The notes under the pieces were generated by a model. The model was not told where the DNA came from, ran no database searches, and saw nothing but the letters and a program-made list of their open reading frames with translations. DNA of 27,453 nucleotides. Source: JAKAFX01 sp049965715 (GTDB lineage Archaea > Thermoplasmatota > Thermoplasmata > Thermoplasmatales > Thermoplasmataceae). Below, piece by piece: positions 8,760 to 17,016 of the stretch; the stretch's first letter is position 1, and the number at the start of each line of letters is the position of its first letter. Where the stretch lies: assembly GCA_049965715.1 (NCBI GenBank), contig JBMFWA010000019.1, forward strand, positions 1 through 27,453, read 5' to 3'. A program made the position numbers and the translations under genes.

Positions 8760-9898
8760 TTCGGCGTCTCCAGCCCCATCTTTCTCTTGATGTCCTGATA
8801 GATGCTCTCCCCAACCTCGCCCTGTGTCATCTCATATATATTGTTCGCCAGATCCGCAAGACTGTCGTCCTTGAAATAATTCCTTAGATAATCTATTATG
8901 GAATTGAGGTTGGGCCTTGTCTCCGTATCGGTTGTTGTGGTGATGAATATGGGCGGGCGGAAAATGATCTTCTCAGAGAAGTTCTCCAGATATCTCCTGA
9001 TCATAGTCTTGTCTGAATCTCCACGGATTTCAATCGTGACAAGCGGTTTCTTGTCTCCAATCCTGTCGGCATACTGTGAGAGAAAGGTGTCGATATCATC
9101 CTTATATCTTTCAGGATCGGTTGAAATCTTTGTCTGCAGTCTTGTGGATTTCAAGGGTATTCTCTGCAGCGTTGCCTCGCCATTCTGTATATCCACAAGA
9201 TTCACGCCCTTCCCTGTTTTCAGGAAGGAATCAATCTCATTAGTGCTGTTGATATCAGTGGAACCCGGATATGAAAACAGACCGTCACCGATCTTCGCCT
9301 TTGAGAAATTGTGGAAGTGACCGAATGCAAGATATGAGTAGTTTCCCGGAACCATTTCCCTTGTGACTTCACAGGCCTCATCGGGAAAGCCAAAATTTGT
9401 GACGCCCTGATGTGAAATCAGCACTGAGTTCTTGGCATCCTTGTTGATGGAACCGGCTCTCTGGTATTCTGAGATCAGGAGAGGCTTGTTGAAGCCCTTT
9501 AAGTTTGAAATTCCTCCAATAAAGATCTCCTCAGACCCGAATTTCTGTACCGTGTGCTCGAAGGAATCCTTTCCCAGCACCCTGATGCCAAGGAAGTCAA
9601 ATATCTGGGCCGCGGGGTAGTCCTTCCTCTTTGGCCTGTCGTGATCGCCAAGAATCATGAACACAGGCTTGTTCTTCTCCTTGAGAATGATCATGGAGTC
9701 CCTGAATTCCTTCAGAGCCTGATTGCTGGGGTTCCAGAAGTCGAAGAGATCACCGGAATGAACAAAGAAATCAACGTTTTCCTCAAGCCCTATTGAAATG
9801 GCCTCCCTGAAGGACTCGTAAAAGTCGAGTTCCCTTTCCGGCATCATATACTGCCTGTTACCGAGATGTGTGTCAGACAGATGAAGAAACCTCACCAT
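8756..9898 (-). CDS. mre11: DNA repair exonuclease/endonuclease Mre11
   Basis: About 380 residues. Calcineurin-like phosphoesterase motifs in order: LSDTHLG (Asp and His ligands), HSGDLFD, LGDHDRPK, ISHQG and FGHFH. These coordinate two metal ions (typically manganese) in the nuclease that trims broken DNA ends with Rad50. The third motif reads G-D-H-D where most members have G-N-H-D. A capping domain (about 200-310) and a C-terminal Rad50-binding tail follow. Two starts are adjacent, GTG 9901 and ATG 9898. I chose ATG 9898 because GGTGAT, inside the end of herA, lies five bases before it. The start overlaps the herA stop by one base (TGATG). Confidence 0.95.
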   Translation of the reverse strand: MVRFLHLSDTHLGNRQYMMPERELDFYESFREAISIGLEENVDFFVHSGDLFDFWNPSNQALKEFRDSMIILKEKNKPVFMILGDHDRPKRKDYPAAQIFDFLGIRVLGKDSFEHTVQKFGSEEIFIGGISNLKGFNKPLLISEYQRAGSINKDAKNSVLISHQGVTNFGFPDEACEVTREMVPGNYSYLAFGHFHNFSKAKIGDGLFSYPGSTDINSTNEIDSFLKTGKGVNLVDIQNGEATLQRIPLKSTRLQTKISTDPERYKDDIDTFLSQYADRIGDKKPLVTIEIRGDSDKTMIRRYLENFSEKIIFRPPIFITTTTDTETRPNLNSIIDYLRNYFKDDSLADLANNIYEMTQGEVGESIYQDIKRKMGLETPK

Positions 9899-11430
9899 CA
9901 CTTATCACCAAGCAGTGATCTGATGCGTTTAGAATCTTCTGCCGGATCCGTCTTCCTCAACCGGGCTTCACGTGCCTTTGCAAGGAGTGATGTGATGTCC
10001 ACGTCCCCTCCTCCCTCTGCAGTCTCCCTGGCTCTGATTCTGGCAATCACCGGCATCCTGACAAATTCACCAACCAGAACAGCCTCTCCGGTGCCAAGTG
10101 ACGACAGATCGTCGATCATTGCGTCGCTGATGCTCTCTGCAGAATCTAAAAGAGATTTCTTGTCCATGGGATTTGTTATACGGAGAATTATCTGGGAATT
10201 GCACTGGCTGAGCACATCCTGATCAATTTTACCAGGCCTCTGTGTTATCACCACAAGAAATATTCCAAATTTTCGTCCCTCCGAGGCAATCTTCTTGATA
10301 AGCTGGGATATCTGTGAGTTCGATCCGGGTGTAATAAAATTATGTGCCTCCTCTATGAATATGAACACTGGAAACTCATACTCATACGCGATCTTAGCCT
10401 CAAATATCTCATTGATGACCCTGTAGGCAAAGAAGTTGGCCAGGAACTGATCCATGCCAGACAGATCAAGAATTGACATAATACCCGGCGACAGGTAATC
10501 ATCGATGCTTGTGGACCTGCCGCCGAATATGCTCCTTATCTTGTTGAGGTACTTTACCCGCGCAGCGATCCTGTGCCTGTCGGTGGCATCAAGGCTGTCT
10601 GATGATGACATGAAATCCTCCATTTCCCTCAATCCTCCCATTCTGGCGTAAGTATCCTCCACGATCTTTCTGAGATTGGTCCAGTTTTCCCTTATGCCCA
10701 TTACCTCAGATATCTCATCCGGGTCAAGATCAGAGAAACGCAGTGTGAACTGGTCAACTATACCCACGCTCTCAACTGGATACCTTCCGGAGCTGAGGGG
10801 AGTTCTGAATACCTTTATTGACGACTGGTAAAGTTTGGATGCTTTCTGCCTCATCAGGACATAGTCCGCATGTGGATCAAGCACTATGACCGATCCGCCC
10901 TTCTTTATCAATTCCTCCATTATGACACCGGCAGTATGGCTCTTTCCCGCACCGGTCTGTGCAACAATCGCCAGATGTCTTCTGAGCCCGTTGACATTTA
11001 TGGACACATTGACATCGTCCCTGTCGATGAGGGTCCCGATATTCATACCGGCATCACCCGGGACACCGAATATGGCCTCAAGAGTATCCTTGGTTGCATA
11101 CTCCGCCATCAGACCCGGTCTGATGATATATCTGGAGGAGGTCAGCCTGCCATCTATTATGCAGCCTATTGTGTCGCACACACACAGCTCAAACGATTCA
11201 TCAATCCTGTTCTGCACGTATTTCTTCACGCCTTCGTAGCCCAGGTTTTCTTTCAGGAGATCGCTGCCGGACAATACCTTCTGGACCCTTCCAACGATTA
11301 TCCTCCTGTCACTCCCTATCTGAACATAATCCCACTTCCTCACTTCGGAGGAAGGATTCAGTACCAGCCTGAACTGGTCCGAGGTATTATCACCGACAGT
11401 GAATCCAATCTCAGATCCTGATTCTTGCAC
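9898..11430 (-). CDS. herA: DNA double-strand break repair helicase/translocase HerA
   Basis: About 510 residues. An N-terminal beta-barrel region is followed by a RecA/FtsK-like ATPase. Walker A is A-Q-T-G-A-G-K-S at about 157-164, followed by VIVLDPHADY; Walker B is FIFIEEAHNF with the Glu pair at 360-361, followed by EGRKFG and VVITQRPGKID. HerA forms a hexameric DNA translocase that works with the nuclease NurA, downstream or in concert with Mre11-Rad50, to generate 3' overhangs for RadA. The frame is open further upstream, but GTG 11430 has GGGGTG six bases ahead and gives a 20-base overlap with nurA, so I chose it; GTG 11439 is an alternative. Confidence 0.94.
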   Translation of the reverse strand: MQESGSEIGFTVGDNTSDQFRLVLNPSSEVRKWDYVQIGSDRRIIVGRVQKVLSGSDLLKENLGYEGVKKYVQNRIDESFELCVCDTIGCIIDGRLTSSRYIIRPGLMAEYATKDTLEAIFGVPGDAGMNIGTLIDRDDVNVSINVNGLRRHLAIVAQTGAGKSHTAGVIMEELIKKGGSVIVLDPHADYVLMRQKASKLYQSSIKVFRTPLSSGRYPVESVGIVDQFTLRFSDLDPDEISEVMGIRENWTNLRKIVEDTYARMGGLREMEDFMSSSDSLDATDRHRIAARVKYLNKIRSIFGGRSTSIDDYLSPGIMSILDLSGMDQFLANFFAYRVINEIFEAKIAYEYEFPVFIFIEEAHNFITPGSNSQISQLIKKIASEGRKFGIFLVVITQRPGKIDQDVLSQCNSQIILRITNPMDKKSLLDSAESISDAMIDDLSSLGTGEAVLVGEFVRMPVIARIRARETAEGGGDVDITSLLAKAREARLRKTDPAEDSKRIRSLLGDK

Positions 11431-12451
11431 GTCTTTCACCCCTGGTCTCAACCATCTGCATCCCCACAGTATCCTCAAACATCTTCATGAACACATTCTC
11501 GCTTTCCTGTCTGCTTATCCTGACCTTCCTATCAACCTTGGCAAGCCAGATGTTATGCAGCTTCAGTCCTGCATAGCCCCCATATATCACTGAAAGCACA
11601 CTGTCATGAATGCCATATTTTCCAGTAACTTTGGTGATATCTTCAAGCGTATCCACTTTCATAGGAACATCTCTCATATCAGCAAGAAGGTGAAAAGTCT
11701 TTACAATAAACCTTTCCCGGACCCATTGTGGTCCTATCTTCAGGACTGTGTCAGTGGGACTGGTGAATCCAGTATATTCGGCCAGGGATTTCACAATGAG
11801 GTGATCAGTCACGCCACTGCATTTCTCACCTGCTGAATACTCGCCTGATTTGTCGATGAGATATTTTTTGAAGGCCTGTGACTCTGAAGTCTTTGCAATG
11901 AATATTAATCTCGACATCTTCTCACATGCAGATGTAATAAGTTTTTCAAGAGTCTGAAAGTATTTCATCATGAAATCCTCATAACCGTACACATCCAACC
12001 TGTCTGAACTATGGCTCAGCCTGCCAATCAGCGATCCATCAACCAGGATAAAATCTGGAGATTCATTTTCCAGCATCTTCAGGATAGAAAGATGTTCAGA
12101 ATGCTCCATCAGCAGGATTGAAAAATTCCTGACGTCATCTCTGTCCACATGAACAACATCGGAGGTGAAGCTGGCATATGCCCTGTCATTAACCTCTGTG
12201 AGGGCCCTGACAATGAAGATTTTTTTACCGTTATAAAGTTCCCTCACGAATTCGCTGCTGTCACATGCAGCTACAGAGACATCGCCGGGAACAGAACCAG
12301 CTTCATATCTGTTGTAAGATTCCCGGAATACATCCTTCATTGCAGACCTGCATCCGTTCTCCTCGGGAATGTAAAGGGAGGAAGCGATCTCCTCAACATT
12401 ATTCCTGAGAAAATTTCTGAATTCAAGGTATCCGGAATTGTCATCCATCAT
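11411..12451 (-). CDS. nurA: DNA double-strand break repair nuclease NurA
   Basis: About 346 residues. Recognised from the NurA pattern: V-A-A-C-D-S-S-E near residue 64, containing the first metal-binding Asp; FILVDGSL further on, with the second acidic site; a central helical region; and a C-terminal half with KVDR near the end. It sits directly before herA, its usual partner. NurA is a manganese-dependent nuclease that degrades the 5' strand in complex with HerA. Two consecutive ATG codons (12451, 12448) are possible starts. A TATA-like box at 12474-12487 lies about 29 bases upstream, so the message is probably leaderless. This promoter would drive the whole four-gene repair operon. Confidence 0.9.
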   Translation of the reverse strand: MMDDNSGYLEFRNFLRNNVEEIASSLYIPEENGCRSAMKDVFRESYNRYEAGSVPGDVSVAACDSSEFVRELYNGKKIFIVRALTEVNDRAYASFTSDVVHVDRDDVRNFSILLMEHSEHLSILKMLENESPDFILVDGSLIGRLSHSSDRLDVYGYEDFMMKYFQTLEKLITSACEKMSRLIFIAKTSESQAFKKYLIDKSGEYSAGEKCSGVTDHLIVKSLAEYTGFTSPTDTVLKIGPQWVRERFIVKTFHLLADMRDVPMKVDTLEDITKVTGKYGIHDSVLSVIYGGYAGLKLHNIWLAKVDRKVRISRQESENVFMKMFEDTVGMQMVETRGERRARIRI

Positions 12452-12473
12452 GCGAAACAGACATTCATACAAT

Positions 12474-12487
12474 ATTATTCTTTTTAT
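12474..12487 (-). promoter_or_regulatory. TATA-like box for the nurA-herA-mre11-rad50 operon
   Basis: Minus-strand ATAAAAAGAATAAT centred about 29 bases before ATG 12451. No further box was sought inside the operon because the genes overlap. Confidence 0.5.
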
Positions 12488-12587
12488 GTGATGGCCAGAA
12501 TCAGATTATATTTCCACAGGTTTTCATGAGACCACATTATGGTTTACAAAACTTCCGCAGTCCAACCGAAAGGGGGATTTGGCAATT

Positions 12588-12604
12588 AGTTAACCAAGTT
12601 AACT
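12588..12604. promoter_or_regulatory. Palindromic likely operator (AGTTAAC-CAA-GTTAACT)
   Basis: A perfect inverted repeat with 7-base arms AGTTAAC and GTTAACT around CAA, ending at the edge of the TATA box of the MFS pump gene. This position covers the usual TFB-recognition element, where a bound dimer would block initiation. The second gene of the transcript is a MarR-family regulator, and MarR dimers bind A/T-rich palindromes of about this size, so autoregulation of the pump operon is likely but inferred. Confidence 0.55.
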
Positions 12605-12613
12605 TTTATATTT
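12604..12613 (+). promoter_or_regulatory. TATA box for the MFS pump-MarR operon
   Basis: TTTTATATTT centred about 23 bases before ATG 12631. There is no ribosome site before the ATG, consistent with a leaderless message. Confidence 0.55.
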
Positions 12614-12630
12614 GATTGCAATCCTCCCTA

Positions 12631-14343
12631 ATGGTCCAGGAAAAGTGGGTAGCGTTGTCAAATACCACGCTAGGCATACTGATGGCGAGCATCAACGGTA
12701 CAATTGTTCTTATTTCATTACCCGCAATATTCAGGGGCATAAATATCAATCCCTTTGCCGGGAACTCCTTTGTCTATTTGCTGTGGATATTAATGGGATA
12801 CAATATAGTCACAGCAACCTTGCTTGTAACATTCGGGAGACTTTCAGACATATTCGGCAGGGTAAGGCTTTTCAATCTTGGATTCGCAATATTCACTGCG
12901 GGTTCAATACTCCTGTTCTTTACTCCAGGCACAGGGGATACCGGTGCAATGGAACTTATTCTATTCAGGGTTCTTCAGGGAGTTGGTGCCTCCTTCCTTT
13001 TTTCCAATAGCGCAGCCATAATAACAGATGCTTTTCCCTACAATGAGAGAGGGAAGGCGATGGGCATCAACTCAATAGCCGGACTGTCAGGATCCTTCAT
13101 TGGACTGATACTGGGGGGAGTCCTGTCCCTCATAAACTGGAGGCTCATTTTCCTGGTGTCAGTGCCAATAGGAGTTCTCGGAACCGTCTGGTCTTACTGG
13201 AAGCTCAAGGAGACCTCTCCAAAACTTGCACAGAAGATCGATTACGCAGGAAATATAACCTTTGGTGCAGGTCTTGTCATCGCACTGATCGGGATCACAT
13301 ACGGTCTGATTCCATATAACGGAAGTTCCATGGGCTGGTCTGATCCCTGGGTAATTGTCGCAATCGTGGTGGGTCTGGGTTTGCTGGTGGCTTTTATCTT
13401 TGTAGAGAGGGTTGTGAAGTATCCGATGTTCAGAATGGACCTTTTCCGGATCAGGAGATTTTCAATGGGATCACTATCCGGCCTGTTTTCTTCAGTGGCG
13501 ATGGGTGGTGTCATGTTCATGATAGTCCTGCTGCTGCAGGGGATCTGGCTTCCGATTCATGGATACAGTTACGCAAGTGCTCCATTCTGGGCTGGCATCT
13601 TCATGTTACCCATGACAGCGGGTTTCATGGTTATGGGCCCGGTTGCAGGAATCATTTCGGACAGGCGCGGGCCGACAAAGATTGCAACATTAGGCTTTGG
13701 AATTACTGCATTTTCATTTATCCTGATGTATACGCTCACTGCCAATTTCTACTATCCGTTTCTGGGGATTACACTGTTCATATTCGGACTGGGGATGGGG
13801 ATGTTCGCAGCACCGAACACATCATCTTTAATGAATTCCGTCCCGCCTGATGCAAGAGGGGCCGCATCAGGTATGGCTACAACCTTAAGGAACAGTGGAC
13901 AGACAGCAAGCATGGCAATCTTCTTCACCATACTGATTTACAGTATGTCTACGACCCTGCCCGCTTCCATTTCTGCAGGCCTCACCAGTGCAGGTGCACC
14001 TCAACTTATACCCTTCATGGCAAACGTACCTCCTACCGATGCAATATTTGCAGCATTCCTCGGAATAAATCCGTCAACAGCCATGCTTTCACTGCTCACG
14101 CCTGCTCAGATCAGCGCGCTTCACCTTTCGCCAACAGCCATTCTCAATATGTCAGCAAACTCATGGTTTCCGGGAGTAATTTCCTCTCCATTCATGACGG
14201 CACTTCATCTTACCTTCATATTCGGCTTTTCCATCTCTGTGGTTGGGGTGATCCTTTCAGCCCTGAGGGGAAAGGATCTCAATGTAGTCAGCAAGCCCGT
14301 TAACAAGGAACCGGTTGTGAGCAAGGAGCCGACCAATGAATAA
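12631..14343 (+). CDS. MFS multidrug efflux transporter, 14-helix DHA2 (EmrB/QacA) type
   Basis: About 570 residues with many hydrophobic helices, consistent with 14 membrane spans. Family signs: an opening helix LGILMASINGTIVLISLPAI, the motif A region TFGRLSDIFGRVRLFN between helices 2 and 3, the antiporter motif C-like segment SIAGLSGSFIGLILGGVLS in helix 5, followed by INWRLIFLVSVPIG, and a second-half loop IISDRRGPTK. A long extracytoplasmic loop lies before the last helix. The C-terminus is hydrophilic. Such pumps export hydrophobic compounds using proton flow. ATG 12631 follows a TATA box by about 23 bases. The gene overlaps the MarR regulator by eight bases, which together with the palindromic site suggests a substrate-induced efflux operon. 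Confidence 0.9.
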   Translation: MVQEKWVALSNTTLGILMASINGTIVLISLPAIFRGININPFAGNSFVYLLWILMGYNIVTATLLVTFGRLSDIFGRVRLFNLGFAIFTAGSILLFFTPGTGDTGAMELILFRVLQGVGASFLFSNSAAIITDAFPYNERGKAMGINSIAGLSGSFIGLILGGVLSLINWRLIFLVSVPIGVLGTVWSYWKLKETSPKLAQKIDYAGNITFGAGLVIALIGITYGLIPYNGSSMGWSDPWVIVAIVVGLGLLVAFIFVERVVKYPMFRMDLFRIRRFSMGSLSGLFSSVAMGGVMFMIVLLLQGIWLPIHGYSYASAPFWAGIFMLPMTAGFMVMGPVAGIISDRRGPTKIATLGFGITAFSFILMYTLTANFYYPFLGITLFIFGLGMGMFAAPNTSSLMNSVPPDARGAASGMATTLRNSGQTASMAIFFTILIYSMSTTLPASISAGLTSAGAPQLIPFMANVPPTDAIFAAFLGINPSTAMLSLLTPAQISALHLSPTAILNMSANSWFPGVISSPFMTALHLTFIFGFSISVVGVILSALRGKDLNVVSKPVNKEPVVSKEPTNE

Positions 14344-14794
14344 CGTGGAACAGAGCGATCCTCTTTCCCCTGAGGGTCATTCATTAATAAACATAATAAA
14401 GACAGGAAAAATTCTGACCCGGTATATGGACCGGAAGCTCAGGTCAATCGGTACAAGTGTGGTGGAGCTTGGAATACTGCACCGCATTAGAAATATGGGG
14501 TGCAGAAGGCTTACAGACCTTGCCGAGGATGATTTCATAAGCAAACCCAGGGTATCCAACATACTCAATGCCATGGTGGAGAGAGGTCTCATTGAAAGAG
14601 TCAGAGATGCCAGCGATGAACGATCTTTTGAACTGGCAATCAGCAAATCCGGCGAGAAGCTCTACTCAGATTCCATAGTACTTATCAACGAGTTGTCCAG
14701 GGAATTATTTAAGGACGCAGATTTGAATCTCACAGACGGGATATTCAGGGACGCACTGTCGCGTATAGACAATATGCCAAGAGACAGAATGTGA
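14336..14794 (+). CDS. MarR-family transcriptional regulator
   Basis: 152 residues, typical of MarR. The winged helix-turn-helix runs from about residue 40 to 110: ELGILHRIRNMGCRRLTDLAEDD, then the recognition region SKPRVSNILNAMVERGLIERVRDASDERSFELAISKSGEKL, including the wing with its conserved D-x-R-S. Terminal helices on both sides would form the dimer. It starts at ATG 14336, eight bases before the end of the pump gene, with AAGGAG a few bases upstream. It probably represses its own operon through the palindrome at 12588-12604 and is released by a ligand that the pump exports. It ends about 70 bases from the convergent ABC exporter. Confidence 0.9.
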   Translation: MNNVEQSDPLSPEGHSLINIIKTGKILTRYMDRKLRSIGTSVVELGILHRIRNMGCRRLTDLAEDDFISKPRVSNILNAMVERGLIERVRDASDERSFELAISKSGEKLYSDSIVLINELSRELFKDADLNLTDGIFRDALSRIDNMPRDRM

Positions 14795-14864
14795 CCTGAT
14801 TACAGTGAAGTCATGCAATCTTCGAAGAAAGGTTCCCGGAACACGTCTCATTTCTCAAGATTAT

Positions 14865-15956
14865 TCAGCTCTCATCCTTATGGGCTGCTGCATAGACAGC
14901 GAATCCAAAGATAACCAGCGCAAATATTCCCATGAATATGATGAGTGGAAAAGCGAGTGAAAGGTTATTGAACAGCATGATGTCATCCAGAATCTTAATG
15001 AAATATGTTAGGGGTAGTACAGAAGAAATAGCCTGGAGGTAGCCAGGCATTATGCTGATCGGGAAGAACACTCCTGAAAGGAACATCATGGGAAAGAATA
15101 TCACATTTCCAATGAGGCTTGCAGTTTCCTCTTTTCTGGTCAGCAGTCCTGCCAGCAGCCCAATGGACACGAATGTGATGAGACCTATGAATATAGACAG
15201 CACAATCAGCAGGACTCCAAGTCCTGAAACAGCAAAATTGATCCCGAAGAAGACTGATCCAACAATGATCAGCACTGCATCGGAAAGAAGGGTTATTCCC
15301 ATATAGAATACAACCACTGCAAAAAGCCATTCCAGCTTTGTCAGGCCCGTGAAGGAGAGCTGCCTGAATATCTTTTTCTCTGTATAATTTGGAACGATGT
15401 AAATCATGGAAAATATCCCATTGAGCATTGTGAATCCAATAAGGCCAGGCAGATAGTAATCCACTGATTTGGGGATGTTCTGCGCAACGGGCACGTTGGT
15501 GAGGTGAATCACTCCGGTACCATTGTTGCCTATCCTGAAAAGAATATTCTGGATCACCAGTGAGAGAGACTGTGAATACGGATCCGCAGGATTGGAATAG
15601 TATGAAATATAGGTCTTTCCCGATACAATCCCCTGTGAGAAGTTGGATGGGATGATTATGCCCTGATCCACCGAGTTATATACCATATAATCCGTAAGGT
15701 TCTGGCCCGGGGAGACCATCTGAATACTGAAGAGGCCGGTGCTGTTGATCGCGGAAAGCACATGGCTTGAGGCGGCGGACTGATCCATGTCCTGAACAGC
15801 AAGTGTTGTCTTCTGTGTCGATGTGCCCCCAAAAATGGATCCGAATATAACCATGAAGATTACGGGGAGCAGTACAACAAAGAAGATGCCTGATTTTGAT
15901 CGCATGAAGGATGTCACATGCAGCCTGAGGTAGGCCATGCTTCTTCTAAGGTTCAT
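14865..15956 (-). CDS. ABC-2 type exporter permease
   Basis: About 363 residues with the ABC-2 permease layout. There is one membrane helix at about residues 19-41, a large extracytoplasmic domain of about 140 residues (rich in Ser, Asn, Gln, Tyr), then about five helices, with the cytoplasmic motif TEKKIFRQLSFTGLTKLEW between the first two of these. A short ending AAAHKDES closes the protein. ATG 15956 overlaps the 3' end of the ATPase gene by 11 bases; a TTG seven codons earlier is the alternative. With the ATPase it forms an exporter for an unknown substrate (drug, lipid or peptide), probably as a homodimer of each subunit. Confidence 0.88.
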   Translation of the reverse strand: MNLRRSMAYLRLHVTSFMRSKSGIFFVVLLPVIFMVIFGSIFGGTSTQKTTLAVQDMDQSAASSHVLSAINSTGLFSIQMVSPGQNLTDYMVYNSVDQGIIIPSNFSQGIVSGKTYISYYSNPADPYSQSLSLVIQNILFRIGNNGTGVIHLTNVPVAQNIPKSVDYYLPGLIGFTMLNGIFSMIYIVPNYTEKKIFRQLSFTGLTKLEWLFAVVVFYMGITLLSDAVLIIVGSVFFGINFAVSGLGVLLIVLSIFIGLITFVSIGLLAGLLTRKEETASLIGNVIFFPMMFLSGVFFPISIMPGYLQAISSVLPLTYFIKILDDIMLFNNLSLAFPLIIFMGIFALVIFGFAVYAAAHKDES

Positions 15957-16857
15957 TGGCCTCAACCTTTCCCACAAGTCTCATGAAGACATCCTCAAGG
16001 CTTTCCCTCTTCATGGTAACGTCGCTGAGCTCCACCCTTCTCTCCTTCAGTAAGTCGATTATCTCAAAGAATTCACTGCTGTCCCTGATCACCACCTGAA
16101 CGGTTCCATTTTCCGATGAAACCTCGTAACCCAAAGGGCTCAGAATGGATACTATGTCAGATTCTGATCGCAATATTACCCTGTCTCCCCTGTGGTTTAT
16201 CCTGATTATCTCCTCCGGTGATCCCTCAGACACAATCTTTCCCTCTTTGATGAAGGCCACCCTGTCAGAAAGTTTCTCCGCCTCGTCAAGATAGTGTGTT
16301 GTGAGAAATACTGTTTTACCGGCCTCTTTCATTTTCTGTATGACTGACCATACGTTTCTCCTGGAGAAAGGATCAAGGCCAGCTGTGGGTTCATCGAGGA
16401 ACAGAATTTCCGGATCGCTCGACATGGCCATTGCCAGTCCAAGCTTCTGTTTCTGTCCCCCTGACATATTCTCAAACGGAGTGTCTTTCTTGTCATAGAG
16501 ATCAACTTCCTTTAACAGATCAGTCACATCGGACTTGCTTTTCAGGCATTTTTTGTAGAATTTCAGAGCTTCGCTGGGGGTTATGTTTGCCATGAAGTTG
16601 AAATCCTGAGGCAGTATTCCTATCCTGCTGCTCAATTCCTTCCTGTTCCTCAAGGGATCCAGACCGAGGACTGTGATCTCTCCGGAGGTTTTCTTCCTTA
16701 TTCCTTCAAGAATTTCCACTGTCGTGGTTTTACCTGCACCATTGGGGCCAAGCAGGCTGTAAATTTCACCTTCCTCCACATGGAGATCTATACCATCAAC
16801 TGCCCGCAGACCCCTGTATTCCTTGACAAGATTCCTGATCTCAATGACTTTTTCCAA
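15946..16857 (-). CDS. ABC transporter ATP-binding protein (DrrA/CcmA-type exporter)
   Basis: 303 residues. Walker A G-P-N-G-A-G-K-T at 37-44, Q-loop GILPQDFNF, signature NMSGGQKQKLGLA, Walker B EILFLDEPTAGLD, and the switch His in LTTHYLDEAE. A C-terminal extension of about 80 residues is typical of ABC-2 export ATPases. Together with the overlapping permease gene it makes an exporter. The start is a TTG at 16857: the family sequence (EKVIEIRNLVKEYRGL) begins exactly there and a TATA-like box lies about 27 bases upstream, so this is a leaderless message starting on TTG. The gene diverges from the MFS transporter at 17017. Confidence 0.92.
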   Translation of the reverse strand: MEKVIEIRNLVKEYRGLRAVDGIDLHVEEGEIYSLLGPNGAGKTTTVEILEGIRKKTSGEITVLGLDPLRNRKELSSRIGILPQDFNFMANITPSEALKFYKKCLKSKSDVTDLLKEVDLYDKKDTPFENMSGGQKQKLGLAMAMSSDPEILFLDEPTAGLDPFSRRNVWSVIQKMKEAGKTVFLTTHYLDEAEKLSDRVAFIKEGKIVSEGSPEEIIRINHRGDRVILRSESDIVSILSPLGYEVSSENGTVQVVIRDSSEFFEIIDLLKERRVELSDVTMKRESLEDVFMRLVGKVEANEP

Positions 16858-16878
16858 CTGGAGGTCTATCTGGTCTCA

Positions 16879-16889
16879 TTATTTATTTC
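16879..16889 (-). promoter_or_regulatory. TATA-like box for the ABC exporter operon
   Basis: Minus-strand AGAAATAAATA centred about 27 bases before TTG 16857, which places the transcript start on or next to the start codon. Confidence 0.5.
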
Positions 16890-17016
16890 TTTCAGATACA
16901 CGGGCAATTCGTAAATTAGCAAAGAAATCGCTTAAATATAGTGATCGCATAGGAGAAAAACGCAGACAGATAATTTTGAGTATAAGATAAGGGGGCTGGA
17001 CAGAAGGCTCTGGATC

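Noticed and set aside
10870..11421. A 183-codon open frame on the plus strand opposite herA
   Set aside because: It is antisense to a gene with full HerA motifs, and its composition (many His, Tyr, Cys and Pro) is that of a shadow frame. There is no promoter box or family motif.
12612..13010. A 132-codon plus-strand frame overlapping the start of the drug pump
   Set aside because: Shadow of the pump gene; Cys-, Arg- and His-rich with no hydrophobic helices or motifs.
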